This document shows positions 16,351-25,734 of a stretch of DNA of 64,000 bases, one piece after another. A program made the translations under genes and the position numbers. Numbering within the stretch: the first letter of the stretch is position 1; every line of letters starts with the position of its first letter. Source of the DNA: Dyadobacter sediminis (GTDB lineage Bacteria; Bacteroidota; Bacteroidia; Cytophagales; Spirosomataceae); assembly GCF_005860765.1 (NCBI RefSeq), contig NZ_VCEI01000028.1, forward strand, positions 124,001 through 188,000, read 5' to 3'. Below the pieces are notes generated by a model, which searched no databases, was not told where the DNA came from, and worked only from the letters and a program-made list of their open reading frames with translations.

Positions 16351-19300
16351 TTATTCACCGTATCCGCCACCACCCGGCGTTTCGATCATCAGAATATCGC
16401 CCTTGTCAACAGAAAAATTACAGATGCCCGGCAGTTCCGTAACATTCGCCTTGGTGAAAAGCATATGCTTGCCACATTGTCCGTCATCTCCTCCATGCAT
16501 GCCATAAGGTGCATATTTACGATGCTGCCCAAGTAACGTCACCTGCAAAGGCTTTAAAAACTGCACTTTCCGGATCATGCCGTCACCGCCGTTATATCTT
16601 CCATTCCCACCTGAATTTCGACGAATGCCAAATTCCAGCAAGCGAACGGGACATTTACGTTCCAGCTGTTCAGGATCGGTGATGCGCGTGTTGGTCATAT
16701 GCTGGTGCACCGCCGATCTTCCGTGAAAACCGGGTCCGGCTCCCGAGCCACCGCCGATTGTTTCGTAATAACCGAACTGTTCATTGCCAAAAAGGAAATT
16801 GTTCATCGTTCCCTGGCTGCATGCTGCCAGGCCAAATGCCTTCAGAAGTGTGTCCACAAGCCGCTGACTTACTTCCGTGTTGCCGCCTACAACGGCAGGA
16901 CATTGCAGCGGATCATCTGTAAAATCAGGGTGCAGAAAGCTGTTTTCCGACAATTTGATCTCCACATGCTTCATCAATCCGTCGTTAAGCGGAATCTCCT
17001 TGTCGACCAAAAGTCGTAAAACATACAAAACAGCACTGTACAAAATCGAAATATTGGCATTAAGATTATTCGGGTGAACACTCGATGTTCCGGTAAAATC
17101 AAAAAGCTGTTTTTCTTCTGAAATGGAAATGCTGACCTGTATTTTATGCCCGTCATCCAGAAATTCCGTTGCATGAAATGTTTGTCCGGAAAGTGGGACA
17201 AGCGCTTGTTTCAACTGGATTACGGCACTTTCCTTCAGACGCTGCATGTATTTTTTTACCTGCGCCAAGCCGTGCAAATCCACAAGTTTAAGCAATTGCG
17301 CACTGCCTTTCCGCAACGCTGACAATGCAGCCAGGATATCCGCTTCATTGGACAAGAACGAACGGGTAGGATAGGGACCTTCGTTAAAAAGCCTGCGGAT
17401 CGTTTCCCATTGAAATGCATTGTTTTTTACCAGATACTGCGGCAAAATCACAATCCCTTCCTCAGCCAGACAAACGGCATCCGGCGGCATGGAACCCGGC
17501 GTTTTTCCTCCGATTTCAGCATGGTGCGCACGGTTGATCACATAGCCGATACATTCGTTTTCAGCCGTAAAGACACCCGATAATAACGTAATATCAGGTA
17601 AATGCGAGCCGCCATAACGGGGATGATTGGTGATAACGACGTCGCCGGGACCAATCTCGATCGCTTCTTTTACAAGTCTGCCGCATATGCCCATACTTCC
17701 CAGATGCACGGGAATATGTTGTGCATTAACGAGCAGTTCACCTTCGGCATCAAGAAGCGCACATGAAAAATCCAGCCGTTCTTTTACATTCACCGAAAAC
17801 GCCGTACGTTGCAGCTGAACGCCCATTTCTTCTGCAATCGCTTTAAACCGGTTGGTAAATAGCTGTAAAGCAACTTCTTCGCTTTGTTCGTCGGAAAATG
17901 CTTTTTCATCTGAAATTCGGAACGCAATGGCATCTTTGTTTTCCTGCACAACAAGTTTCCAGCCGACTGGAATGTAGGAAGTGGAAGTATTACTGAGCAA
18001 AACAGCCGGTCCGGAAATTTGTTCACCAGTATTTAACTTGTCCCATTCGTACAAGTCAGCCGAATTGGCGGTTTGCGTTGCAAGCAAGGGCGGCACTTTC
18101 CTGATGGGCGTAGCGGGTTTGCCGGTTTCTATACGGTTCAGGACTTCGGGCGTTTCTGCCTTTTCGCGCAGCATCAGTTTCAGACTTTCCAGTTCAATGT
18201 TCAGATTTTCAGGGTAATAGCCAAACTGAGCAGTGTAAACTTTTTTAAAAGCATGCACTGTATTTTCGCCATCGTAAGCCACTTCTACGGTATTTTCCTG
18301 TCCGGCAAAACGCAGGTATACAGAACAGAAAGCAATGTCAAATGCATGAATGCCTTGAACTTTCAATTGACTTGCAGCGGATTCAATCAGCTCATTTTTC
18401 CAGGCTTCAATGCTGTTTCCCGCCTCCCGCCACGGAAGCAGGATTTGTCTGGAAACAATGTTGCTGACCAGCGCTTCACCCATGCCCACTGCACTGAAAA
18501 GTCCGGCATCGTATGGAATTACAACCGTTTCCATGTCAAGCAGCCCGGCCAGCTGACAGCTATGCAGGCCGCCGGCACCACCAAATGTGATCAATGCGAA
18601 GTCAGCAGGATCAATGCCTTTTTCAACGGAAATCCTGCGGATGGCATCGGCCATTTTCTCATTGGCGATGCGTTCGAAGCCGCTAATTAAAACGTTAGTT
18701 GTCAATGCATTTCCTGTTCTTTCAAGAATGGCGTTTTTCAGCTTTTCCAGTTCTGCAACGGCTGCTTCTGGCCGCACCGGAATACCGAATCTGGAGGCAT
18801 CCAGCTTGCCGGATAACAGGTTGATATCCGTAACAGTGAGCGGGCCGCCGGCTCCGTAACATGCCGGCCCGGGCGAAGCGCCTGCACTTTCCGGGCCAAC
18901 CTGAAGCGAGAAGCCATCAAACCAGCAAATGGAACCGCCTCCCGCCGCAACGGTCTCAATGGCCAGCGTGGGATTATGAAATTCAATACCGTCAATTTCA
19001 GTAACGTATTTCAACTCGGGCTGGCCGTCAATTAAAGCCGTATCCGTGCTCGTTCCGCCCATATCAAAGGTAATTGCTTTGTCAAAACCCAGCCTTTTTG
19101 CCGTATTTGCCGCAGCCACCATGCCGCCGGCCGGCCCGCTCAGCAGACTGTCTTTGGCATGAAAGCCAGCTACTTCCGACAGGCTGCCCGTACTGGTCAT
19201 TACTTTCAGGCTGCCTGTTTGCAGTGCTTTTTTAATGTTGTTCAGGTATTGATCCAGAATCGGATCAAGGTAGGCATTGACAACGGCCGTTTGCGTTCTG

Positions 19301-20112
19301 CGGAGGTAATGGGAAAAAGGAAAAAGAGCAGAAGATGCCGAAACATACTTGCTGCCGTTTGCCGCCAATTGTGTAGCCAGCTCTTTTTCATGTGCGTCAT
19401 TTTGGTAGGAATGCAGCAATGAAATCGCAACGGACTGAAAATTTTTGTTATTTTCCGGTAAATCACAATGGTCTGATCTGAAAGGAATAACCACATTCCC
19501 GGCTGCATCCAGTCGCTCGTCTGCTTCGATAACCGTATCATAAAGCAAGGACGGTTCGGGAATGTTCAGCTGAAAAAGCGAAGGACGCTGCTGATTGCCA
19601 ATGTAAAGCAAATCCTTAAATCCTTTTGTAACGATCAGTAAAGTTTTTGCACCTTTTCGTTCAAGTAGTGCGTTGGTGCCTTTTGTGGTACCGAGCCGCA
19701 TTTCCATATCCGGCAAGGCCGCATTCAAAGGTGTTTTTGTAAGCAGCCTCGCCGCCAGAACCGGCGCTTCTTCTCCGGTACTTATTTCAAAATCGGCGTT
19801 TTCAGGGATGAAAAGGTCGTCGTCAAGCGTCAGGATTTTACGGGAATGATCAAATACTTTTACTTTACTACTTATGTCAATTGCATTGATTTTAAAGAAA
19901 TATCCGGCCAAAAGGTCATTGTCAAAATTCCAGCTCGCCTCAAATTCATATTTTCCGGGCGCTGTTTTCCTGATAATCCGGCCTCTCAGACAACTTGAAC
20001 TCAGAACTTTAATCCGTGTCTTGTTTCCAGTCGGATCAACCGCAATACAGTCGGTAAAAGTCCCGCCCGTATCGATCCATATTTTCCAGGCGGGATGATT
20101 GTTTGGTTTCAA
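16351..20112 (-). CDS. 5-oxoprolinase, fused hydantoinase A/B type (ATP-dependent)
   Basis: 1253 aa, the length of the fused, OPLAH-like enzymes; many bacteria have separate A and B subunits. The HyuA part spans about residues 1-690: IDTGGTFTDCIA at the N-terminus and the phosphate-binding segment TFDMGGTSTDTALI near 350. The HyuB part spans about 720-1250, with ITNHPRYGGSHLPDIT and the terminal METPGGGGYG. It would hydrolyse 5-oxo-L-proline to glutamate with ATP in the cytoplasm. The start appears to be TTG at 20112, since the family N-terminus (AWKIWIDTGGTFTD) follows at once and no ATG lies upstream in frame. A hydantoinase/N-methylhydantoinase is the alternative; fused length and context favour 5-oxoproline. 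Confidence 0.87.
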   Translation of the reverse strand: MKPNNHPAWKIWIDTGGTFTDCIAVDPTGNKTRIKVLSSSCLRGRIIRKTAPGKYEFEASWNFDNDLLAGYFFKINAIDISSKVKVFDHSRKILTLDDDLFIPENADFEISTGEEAPVLAARLLTKTPLNAALPDMEMRLGTTKGTNALLERKGAKTLLIVTKGFKDLLYIGNQQRPSLFQLNIPEPSLLYDTVIEADERLDAAGNVVIPFRSDHCDLPENNKNFQSVAISLLHSYQNDAHEKELATQLAANGSKYVSASSALFPFSHYLRRTQTAVVNAYLDPILDQYLNNIKKALQTGSLKVMTSTGSLSEVAGFHAKDSLLSGPAGGMVAAANTAKRLGFDKAITFDMGGTSTDTALIDGQPELKYVTEIDGIEFHNPTLAIETVAAGGGSICWFDGFSLQVGPESAGASPGPACYGAGGPLTVTDINLLSGKLDASRFGIPVRPEAAVAELEKLKNAILERTGNALTTNVLISGFERIANEKMADAIRRISVEKGIDPADFALITFGGAGGLHSCQLAGLLDMETVVIPYDAGLFSAVGMGEALVSNIVSRQILLPWREAGNSIEAWKNELIESAASQLKVQGIHAFDIAFCSVYLRFAGQENTVEVAYDGENTVHAFKKVYTAQFGYYPENLNIELESLKLMLREKAETPEVLNRIETGKPATPIRKVPPLLATQTANSADLYEWDKLNTGEQISGPAVLLSNTSTSYIPVGWKLVVQENKDAIAFRISDEKAFSDEQSEEVALQLFTNRFKAIAEEMGVQLQRTAFSVNVKERLDFSCALLDAEGELLVNAQHIPVHLGSMGICGRLVKEAIEIGPGDVVITNHPRYGGSHLPDITLLSGVFTAENECIGYVINRAHHAEIGGKTPGSMPPDAVCLAEEGIVILPQYLVKNNAFQWETIRRLFNEGPYPTRSFLSNEADILAALSALRKGSAQLLKLVDLHGLAQVKKYMQRLKESAVIQLKQALVPLSGQTFHATEFLDDGHKIQVSISISEEKQLFDFTGTSSVHPNNLNANISILYSAVLYVLRLLVDKEIPLNDGLMKHVEIKLSENSFLHPDFTDDPLQCPAVVGGNTEVSQRLVDTLLKAFGLAACSQGTMNNFLFGNEQFGYYETIGGGSGAGPGFHGRSAVHQHMTNTRITDPEQLERKCPVRLLEFGIRRNSGGNGRYNGGDGMIRKVQFLKPLQVTLLGQHRKYAPYGMHGGDDGQCGKHMLFTKANVTELPGICNFSVDKGDILMIETPGGGGYGE

Positions 20113-20209
20113 AATACAATTGTGGGTTAAACAGCAAAGCCAGTGTTAACGGCTACTAAAATTGATGAGGTAATATAAAAAGGAAAAGCGCTCAATTAAA
20201 ATATCTGCG

Positions 20210-20217
20210 TAAGTTTG
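20210..20217 (+). promoter_or_regulatory. possible -7 element of the HEPN-MNT pair
   Basis: TAAGTTTG matches TAnnTTTG and ends 12 bp before the ATG at 20230, giving a very short leader. No -33 TTG at proper spacing was seen. Confidence 0.35.
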
Positions 20218-20229
20218 AGCAAAACACAC

Positions 20230-20652
20230 ATGATGAAAGAGAATCTGGATATTGAAAAAACATGCAGTCACTGGATTGTAACATCCGACAATGACTTTGA
20301 GACAATGCAGCACCTTTTTGAATCAGAGGATTATGCCTGGGCATTGTTTGTTGGACATATCGTTCTGGAGAAATTATTGAAAGCTGTCGTGGTAAATGTA
20401 ACAAAATCACATGCACCTTTTACACATGACCTGCTAAGGTTGGCTAAACTGACTCAGATCGAATTTACGTCCGAACAATTGGATTGGATGGATACTATTA
20501 CGACATTTAATCTAAATACGCGATACGATAGCTACAAGCAATTGTTCTATCTTAAGTGTAACTTGGAATTCACGGAAGAATGGTTTGAAAAAATCAAAAC
20601 ATTACGATTATGGATCAAGGAGAAGCAATTCGGATCGCAGAAGAATATGTAA
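20230..20652 (+). CDS. HEPN-domain protein
   Basis: 140 aa from the ATG at 20230 (a second ATG at 20233 is equally possible). The all-helical HEPN pattern is visible: an N-terminal helix with WIVTSDNDFETMQHLFE, a middle helix ALFVGHIVLEKLLKAVV, and FNLNTRYDSYK near residue 95-105. HEPN proteins next to MNT nucleotidyltransferases act as toxin or substrate-binding partners. The RNase motif R-x4-6-H of toxic HEPN proteins is not visible (RYDSYKQ lacks the His), so RNase activity is doubtful. The gene overlaps the MNT gene by 43 bp, which implies translational coupling. No neighbouring defence genes. Confidence 0.82.
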   Translation: MMKENLDIEKTCSHWIVTSDNDFETMQHLFESEDYAWALFVGHIVLEKLLKAVVVNVTKSHAPFTHDLLRLAKLTQIEFTSEQLDWMDTITTFNLNTRYDSYKQLFYLKCNLEFTEEWFEKIKTLRLWIKEKQFGSQKNM

Positions 20653-20954
20653 AGCGGATCGAAAAGGTATATGCGGTAAAGCGGGCATTTTTGTTTGGCT
20701 CTTTTGCAAAAGGAACCAATCACGTTGATAGCGATATTGACATTGCCGTAGTGCTGGACAGCTCTGATGATATATTAGAACTTCAGATTGCCATGATGAA
20801 GCTGCGCAGATCTGTTGATTTACGGATTGAACCGCATCCGTTTACTTCATTACAGTTTCAAAATACAAATCCCGTAGCCAATGAAATCATGAGTTCCGGC
20901 ATTGAAATCAGAAAGAAAGCAAATCAAACAAGTCTGTCGCGAAACTCCTTGTAA
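20610..20954 (+). CDS. MNT-domain minimal nucleotidyltransferase
   Basis: 114 aa. The polymerase-beta-like motif GSFAKGTNHVDSDIDIAVV (about residues 30-48) has the GS and DxD residues needed for catalysis, and a third acidic residue lies in VDLRIEP. Such proteins transfer nucleotides to a protein partner. In HEPN-MNT toxin-antitoxin pairs, MNT AMP-ylates the HEPN toxin. It starts inside the HEPN gene (43-bp overlap), and its 3' end overlaps the convergent AraC gene by 31 bp. Both active-site motifs appear intact. Confidence 0.85.
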   Translation: MDQGEAIRIAEEYVKRIEKVYAVKRAFLFGSFAKGTNHVDSDIDIAVVLDSSDDILELQIAMMKLRRSVDLRIEPHPFTSLQFQNTNPVANEIMSSGIEIRKKANQTSLSRNSL

Positions 20955-21802
20955 TATTCGCCCGGCGACTTCCCGATTGTTTTTTTGAATACACGGTTAA
21001 AATTGGTGACGTTATCAAAACCCGTTTGATAACTGATGTTTGAAAAGCTGTCGAAACGGCCGGAAAGGATGATTTTGCAGGCTTCGTTTACACGCACTTC
21101 GTTCAGGAAACTGACAAAGGTTTTGTCCGTATGTTTCTTGAAATACCGGCAAAATGCCTGCGGCGTCAGATTGGCTACTTCCGAGATTTCAGTTAATGAA
21201 ATGTGCTGCTTATAATTGGTGACCAGATACTGGAAAATCTGATCCATACGGATTCCTTCCACTTCTGAAATAAGCTGTTCGCTGTTGCTGCTTGCAAGCG
21301 GTTTCATGTCGCGTGTGACCGAAAACAGGTGCATCAAAGTAATAAATGCGGCTACGCGCTGGCTGTCTTTGTTTTCCCTTACTTCGAAAATAATCTTTTT
21401 GATGGCGTCACTTGCTGCTGCCGGAATCTGAAATCCGTTGTGCAGGCTTTCCACAAATTTTCTGATACCGGCCATTTCAGGCAGGCTGAACAGATTTTGG
21501 GAAAGTTGATGCGGATCAAAAAAGATGGAAACGGAATGAACCTGTTTTTTTTCCTCCGGATCAAAGTAAGCCTCGTCGTTCTTGAAAATATGTGACTGGT
21601 TGGCGCCTATGATATAAACCTCGCCCGCTTCGAAACGCTGCATGTAATTTCCGGCAATCAGGATTCCCGAGCCCTCCACAACCCATTCGATCTGTACTTC
21701 GCGATGCCTGTGCAAATGGTTGTAGTAATGCGGCAGAATGTTTTCCTGCACCACAATGGTGTTCTCTTTGGAAACCGGAATGGTGAACTGAACAACTTTC
21801 AT
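20924..21802 (-). CDS. AraC-family transcriptional regulator with cupin-like sensor domain
   Basis: 292 aa from the ATG at 21802 (MKVVQFTIPVSK); the frame is open to 21871 but that extension is not family-like. N-terminal cupin-like domain with HHRHREVQIEWVVEG-type pattern (YNHLHRHREVQIEWV, about 28-42). Two helix-turn-helix motifs follow at the C-terminus: ISLTEISEVANLTPQAFCRY and the FSNISYQTGFDNVTNFNRVF region. Such regulators bind a small sugar or acid and activate nearby catabolic genes. The gene is separated from the ThuA lipoprotein gene upstream by an intrinsic terminator, so it has its own promoter. Its target could be the MocA/ThuA genes (inference). Confidence 0.88.
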   Translation of the reverse strand: MKVVQFTIPVSKENTIVVQENILPHYYNHLHRHREVQIEWVVEGSGILIAGNYMQRFEAGEVYIIGANQSHIFKNDEAYFDPEEKKQVHSVSIFFDPHQLSQNLFSLPEMAGIRKFVESLHNGFQIPAAASDAIKKIIFEVRENKDSQRVAAFITLMHLFSVTRDMKPLASSNSEQLISEVEGIRMDQIFQYLVTNYKQHISLTEISEVANLTPQAFCRYFKKHTDKTFVSFLNEVRVNEACKIILSGRFDSFSNISYQTGFDNVTNFNRVFKKTIGKSPGEYYKEFRDRLV

Positions 21803-21837
21803 AGGAACAGGAAATGCATTTACCAAAAATTGAAGAT

Positions 21838-21879
21838 AAAAAAGAATCCCGGATGCAACGCATTTGTGCACCCGGGATC
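21838..21879 (-). terminator. intrinsic terminator of the ThuA lipoprotein gene
   Basis: On the minus strand GATCCCGGGTGC pairs with GCATCCGGGATTC (one mismatch) around an 11-base loop and is followed by TTTTTT. It lies about 30 bp past the stop codon at 21911. Confidence 0.8.
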
Positions 21880-21910
21880 AAGATTAACAAGCAATTTGCT
21901 TATTTTAAAA

Positions 21911-24900
21911 TTATTTGCTCAAAAGAGCCTGTTCTTTTACCACTTTCATGGTTCCTTTCATCAGTCTCCAGTGACCCGGGAAAGTACAGACAAAAGGATA
22001 ATCGCCGGTCTGGTCCGGAACTACGAATTTGAGGCGGAAAGTTTGTCCCGGATTTACAAGCGGCGTGGCAGCCAGAACCTGCGGTATGTTCGGAACATAA
22101 TTTTTCTCGGCGCCATCTTTCGCCGTAATCATTTTATCGGCAGCCGTCCCGATAATCTCGTACGATTTCGGCTTTCCGACTACTACGTTATGCTGCATGG
22201 CATCCGGGTTTTCAAACACCAGCTCAACGGTTTTTCCGGCAACTGCTGTGAATTCCGTCAGACTGAACTTCATTTCTTCACGTATCGCCTTGATCTGCAC
22301 AACCTGTACATTCGGATCAGCCGGTGTTTCATCTTTTATACCGTATGATTCCAGAAATGTAAGGTATCTGCTGTTCAGGTCGTCCGGAATATTGTTTTTC
22401 ACCGATGCAAGCAAAGTCTTTGTTTCAGCGGAAGCTGTTTCCTTGCGTTTCGGGTTCCACGCGCCAAGGATTCCTTTCATTACGGCATTGCGGCCCTGCG
22501 GATCAAGCGACTGTGCTTTTGTAAGCAGCGTAATCACTTCATCCCCTTTGGCGTATGATGTATACCCGCGTGTAGCACGTTCCAGTGCAAAGTCTGAAAG
22601 GCGGTCAAGGCGGCGTACTTCAAAAGATTTGCTCATCGTATTGTTCTTGTTCTCTTCTTTTTCAGGAACCACATTGTCTACGTCCACAGTAGCTGTAACG
22701 CTTACTTTGCCGGCCTCATCGGAAGTAAATCCAAAAGCAGTTTTCCAGGGACCATTGTTTCCTTCAACCAGTTTTACCGTTTCGCCGGGCGCAATGCCGT
22801 TAGAAAGCTGACGGCTGATGTAATTCGTATTCAATGAACGGCTTCTGATTCCGACATTGACAACCGGCACCAGTTCTTTCGGAACGGCAACACTTCCCTG
22901 ATTGGTAATTTCAATAACTACCCGCGCATATTCGCGCACATAAGGTGTTGCGGGTTCAATAGTGATGTTGGTAATGGCCAGATCTGCCGAACCTTGCACG
23001 GTTACTTTATTGGCAGCATGCGCATCGTGGTTCATAGCCGAATGATCCATTGTTTTGGCTGTTTCCGTTTTTTGTGCGGAAGCATTGGAAGAAGAAGCCT
23101 TGCTGATGCGCTGTGCCAGATATTTTTCGCGTAAAGTACCGTTATGCGAATTCAGGATTGCTGCAAATGCATCCGGCATCCAGCGGTCATCCGCCTGGGA
23201 ATAACTGTCAAGCAAGCCAAGAACGGCATTTTCGATTTCCGGTGTAAACGGAATTTCAGAAAAGGCAAGCAGTGTGTTCATCACCACCAGCGGCTCTTTG
23301 TCGTGCAAGGCATCCGTAGTCAGCAATGCAATGCCGGTTGAAGCTGTACGGGGCAATACTTTCACGGCTGTTTTACGAACATCACCGGAAGGGTGTTTCA
23401 AAGCTTCGGTAACCACTGCAAGAACCTGCGGATCTTCCATTGCATTCAGTCCGTGCAGCGTCCACAATGCATGAATCACCGGCGCATTGATTCCGATTTC
23501 ATCTACGGATTTGTCTTTAACCAGATCAAGCAATTTGGAAACAACGTCTTTTTGTCCGCGTTCTACCAGCAGGCGCTGTGCGTGACGGCGCCAAAGCATA
23601 TTGGTGTTTTTCAAAGTAGCAACCAGTTCATCCGGACGGTCTTTGCTTAATGAAACCGGCTTGTACTCAGGTGCGTTTTTCCAGGCAATGCGGTAAAGAC
23701 GGCCATGTGTATAATCGCGCAAATTGGTTTCATATGCATTTCCTTTTCCGTTTTCCGATCCTTTTGGCGTCGGGTTATGCTGAATGATAAAGCTGTACCA
23801 GTCTGCAACCCACACGGCGCCGTCCGGCCCGACTTCTGCAAAAACAGGAGAAACCCATTCGTCAGCTCCGGCCAGCAAGTTGAATCCCAGCACATCTTCA
23901 AAGTCTGTACCTTTTTTGGCCATTACGTTCTGGTGCAGAATATGTCCGGTCGGTTCGGAAACAAAAGCCACTCGGTTCCAGTAACTTTTCGGAAATGCTC
24001 TTGCCGTATAGAAATTGTGTCCGGCTGCGGCTGTAAATCCGCCAAATACGTCCACCTGACGAACTTTCGGCGTAATCGGCTGCATGTCTTTATGCGTATC
24101 GGTGCTGCGGCTTCCGTTATCTACTTTGCTGTTGCCAAAATAGCGGTTCGGGATTGCACTGTACCAGCCGTGTGAGTTATTTGCCGTAGAGCCAAACAGG
24201 TCGCCGGTTTCATTAAAACCAAGTCCCCACGTGTTGTTGGATGTTTTGGCAACTATTTCCATATTCGATCCGTCCGGTTTGAAACGGAACAGTGCCTGTC
24301 CGAAATCCAGTGAATCGCTTTGGCCTACTTTTCCTTTAAAACCGGAATAACCGACCGATCCGTAAACCCAGTTGTCAAATCCGTAATGCAAGTTGGATGG
24401 ACCCGCATGTGTATCGCCCGTTCCGAATCCTGAGAAAAGGATTTTCTTTACGTCCGCTTTGTCATCGCCGTCTGTATCCTGCAGGAAAAGCATATGCGGT
24501 GCCTGCGAAACGATTAATCCGCCGTTGGCAAAAACCAGTCCGGTCGGAATGCTGAGGTCATCGGAGAATTTGGTGAATTTGTCTGCTTTTCCGTCCTTGT
24601 TTGTGTCTTCACAAATAAGGATGTAATCGCTTCCGCCGGTGTCTTTGCGCTCGTTTGGATAATCTTTTGTAATCAGTACAAACAACCTTCCTTTTTCATC
24701 CCAGGTCATGGCAATCGGGTGCATAACGTCAGGCTCGTGCGCAAAAACATCCAGTGTAAAATCGACCGGAATCTGAATGTGCTTGACAGATTCTTCGGGT
24801 GAAAGCGGCAATTGCTGCAACTGAGGGCCTGGACGCTGTTCGTAGTTGGGAAGTTTGGCTTCGCGGTATTCAAATGGTTTCGGATTCAATGCAGCCAGTG

Positions 24901-25675
24901 ATTTGCGGGCGTTGTCGTTAACAGCCCATAAAATCCCTTTTTCCAGCAGATCCTGAAATCCCTGAACTGCCCAGGTGCGCTCGTCATGCCCGTAAGCAGT
25001 ATAAAAAACACGTCCTTTTCCATGCGTTCTTACCCAAGTATAAGGTTCTTTGGTTTGTCCGGGCTTGTCATTTTCCTGATCTTTCTGGATCGTGCGTTCG
25101 GTAAGAACAATGTTGTCCGGTTCCAGCAAAGTGTGCAGATACGTTTCATCAACGGTTTTAAAAGGTTTTACACCCGCAATGGCAGGATGGTCAGGCTTGG
25201 TCCATACCGGCTGGATCGTGTCCCATGTATGTCTCCAGAACTGGCCGCCCATCAGTTTCACTACTTCCGGATTGTTCCGGAAACAGTAAGATGCACAGTG
25301 CACCGGAATAAAGCCTTTGCCGCTCGCAACGAAATCAAGCAGTGATTTTGCCTGATTTGGTGCAATGGAATCCCAGTTTGCGAAAAGCATCAGCGCATCG
25401 TATTTGCCTAATGTTTCCGGGTTAAGATCATCCAGGTTATCGGTATAAGTGAAGTTGAAGCCTTTTGGCCCCAGCGCCGCCATAATTTGCGGAACACGTT
25501 CAGCGGGCTTGTGATGACCTTCTTTGTCACCCATAAACAGGATTTCAAGACGACGTGCCCTGACGGTTTCATTCTTCGAGGACGCGCTTTTAACCGAGGC
25601 GTTCTGTGAAGTTTGTTTGACGGCACAGCCCAACAGGACTATGCCAAGTAAAAAGGATAACGCTCTGGCTTTCAT
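21911..25675 (-). CDS. lipoprotein fusing ThuA, PVC-type beta-propeller, HEAT-like, CARDB and cupredoxin domains
   Basis: 1254 aa. Lipobox LLGC with Cys17, so exported and lipid-anchored. Domains in order, by eye: ThuA-like (about 40-265, with FIPVHCASYCF); a PVC-type 'membrane-bound dehydrogenase' beta-propeller (about 290-680, with DTNKDGKADKF and DTDGDDKADV repeats); HEAT-like helices (about 690-850); a CARDB-like beta domain (about 925-1045); and a C-terminal azurin/plastocyanin-like domain. The last has all type 1 copper ligands: His1162, Cys1230, His1235 and Met1239 (CTFPGHWRLMKG). I see no CxxCH heme motif, which many propeller proteins of this kind carry; the cupredoxin may replace it as electron carrier. 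It follows a MocA oxidoreductase gene by 59 bp. A role in oxidising a sugar at the periplasmic face is inferred. Confidence 0.85.
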   Translation of the reverse strand: MKARALSFLLGIVLLGCAVKQTSQNASVKSASSKNETVRARRLEILFMGDKEGHHKPAERVPQIMAALGPKGFNFTYTDNLDDLNPETLGKYDALMLFANWDSIAPNQAKSLLDFVASGKGFIPVHCASYCFRNNPEVVKLMGGQFWRHTWDTIQPVWTKPDHPAIAGVKPFKTVDETYLHTLLEPDNIVLTERTIQKDQENDKPGQTKEPYTWVRTHGKGRVFYTAYGHDERTWAVQGFQDLLEKGILWAVNDNARKSLAALNPKPFEYREAKLPNYEQRPGPQLQQLPLSPEESVKHIQIPVDFTLDVFAHEPDVMHPIAMTWDEKGRLFVLITKDYPNERKDTGGSDYILICEDTNKDGKADKFTKFSDDLSIPTGLVFANGGLIVSQAPHMLFLQDTDGDDKADVKKILFSGFGTGDTHAGPSNLHYGFDNWVYGSVGYSGFKGKVGQSDSLDFGQALFRFKPDGSNMEIVAKTSNNTWGLGFNETGDLFGSTANNSHGWYSAIPNRYFGNSKVDNGSRSTDTHKDMQPITPKVRQVDVFGGFTAAAGHNFYTARAFPKSYWNRVAFVSEPTGHILHQNVMAKKGTDFEDVLGFNLLAGADEWVSPVFAEVGPDGAVWVADWYSFIIQHNPTPKGSENGKGNAYETNLRDYTHGRLYRIAWKNAPEYKPVSLSKDRPDELVATLKNTNMLWRRHAQRLLVERGQKDVVSKLLDLVKDKSVDEIGINAPVIHALWTLHGLNAMEDPQVLAVVTEALKHPSGDVRKTAVKVLPRTASTGIALLTTDALHDKEPLVVMNTLLAFSEIPFTPEIENAVLGLLDSYSQADDRWMPDAFAAILNSHNGTLREKYLAQRISKASSSNASAQKTETAKTMDHSAMNHDAHAANKVTVQGSADLAITNITIEPATPYVREYARVVIEITNQGSVAVPKELVPVVNVGIRSRSLNTNYISRQLSNGIAPGETVKLVEGNNGPWKTAFGFTSDEAGKVSVTATVDVDNVVPEKEENKNNTMSKSFEVRRLDRLSDFALERATRGYTSYAKGDEVITLLTKAQSLDPQGRNAVMKGILGAWNPKRKETASAETKTLLASVKNNIPDDLNSRYLTFLESYGIKDETPADPNVQVVQIKAIREEMKFSLTEFTAVAGKTVELVFENPDAMQHNVVVGKPKSYEIIGTAADKMITAKDGAEKNYVPNIPQVLAATPLVNPGQTFRLKFVVPDQTGDYPFVCTFPGHWRLMKGTMKVVKEQALLSK

Positions 25676-25734
25676 TTGATTGTTATTTCGTTTTCTTCAA
25701 AATCAAAAAGGTGTTTCTTGTCTGATTTTTCATT

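Noticed and set aside
20230..20954. Part of a defence island
   Set aside because: The HEPN-MNT pair has only metabolic and regulatory neighbours; no restriction, Abi or other defence genes are near.
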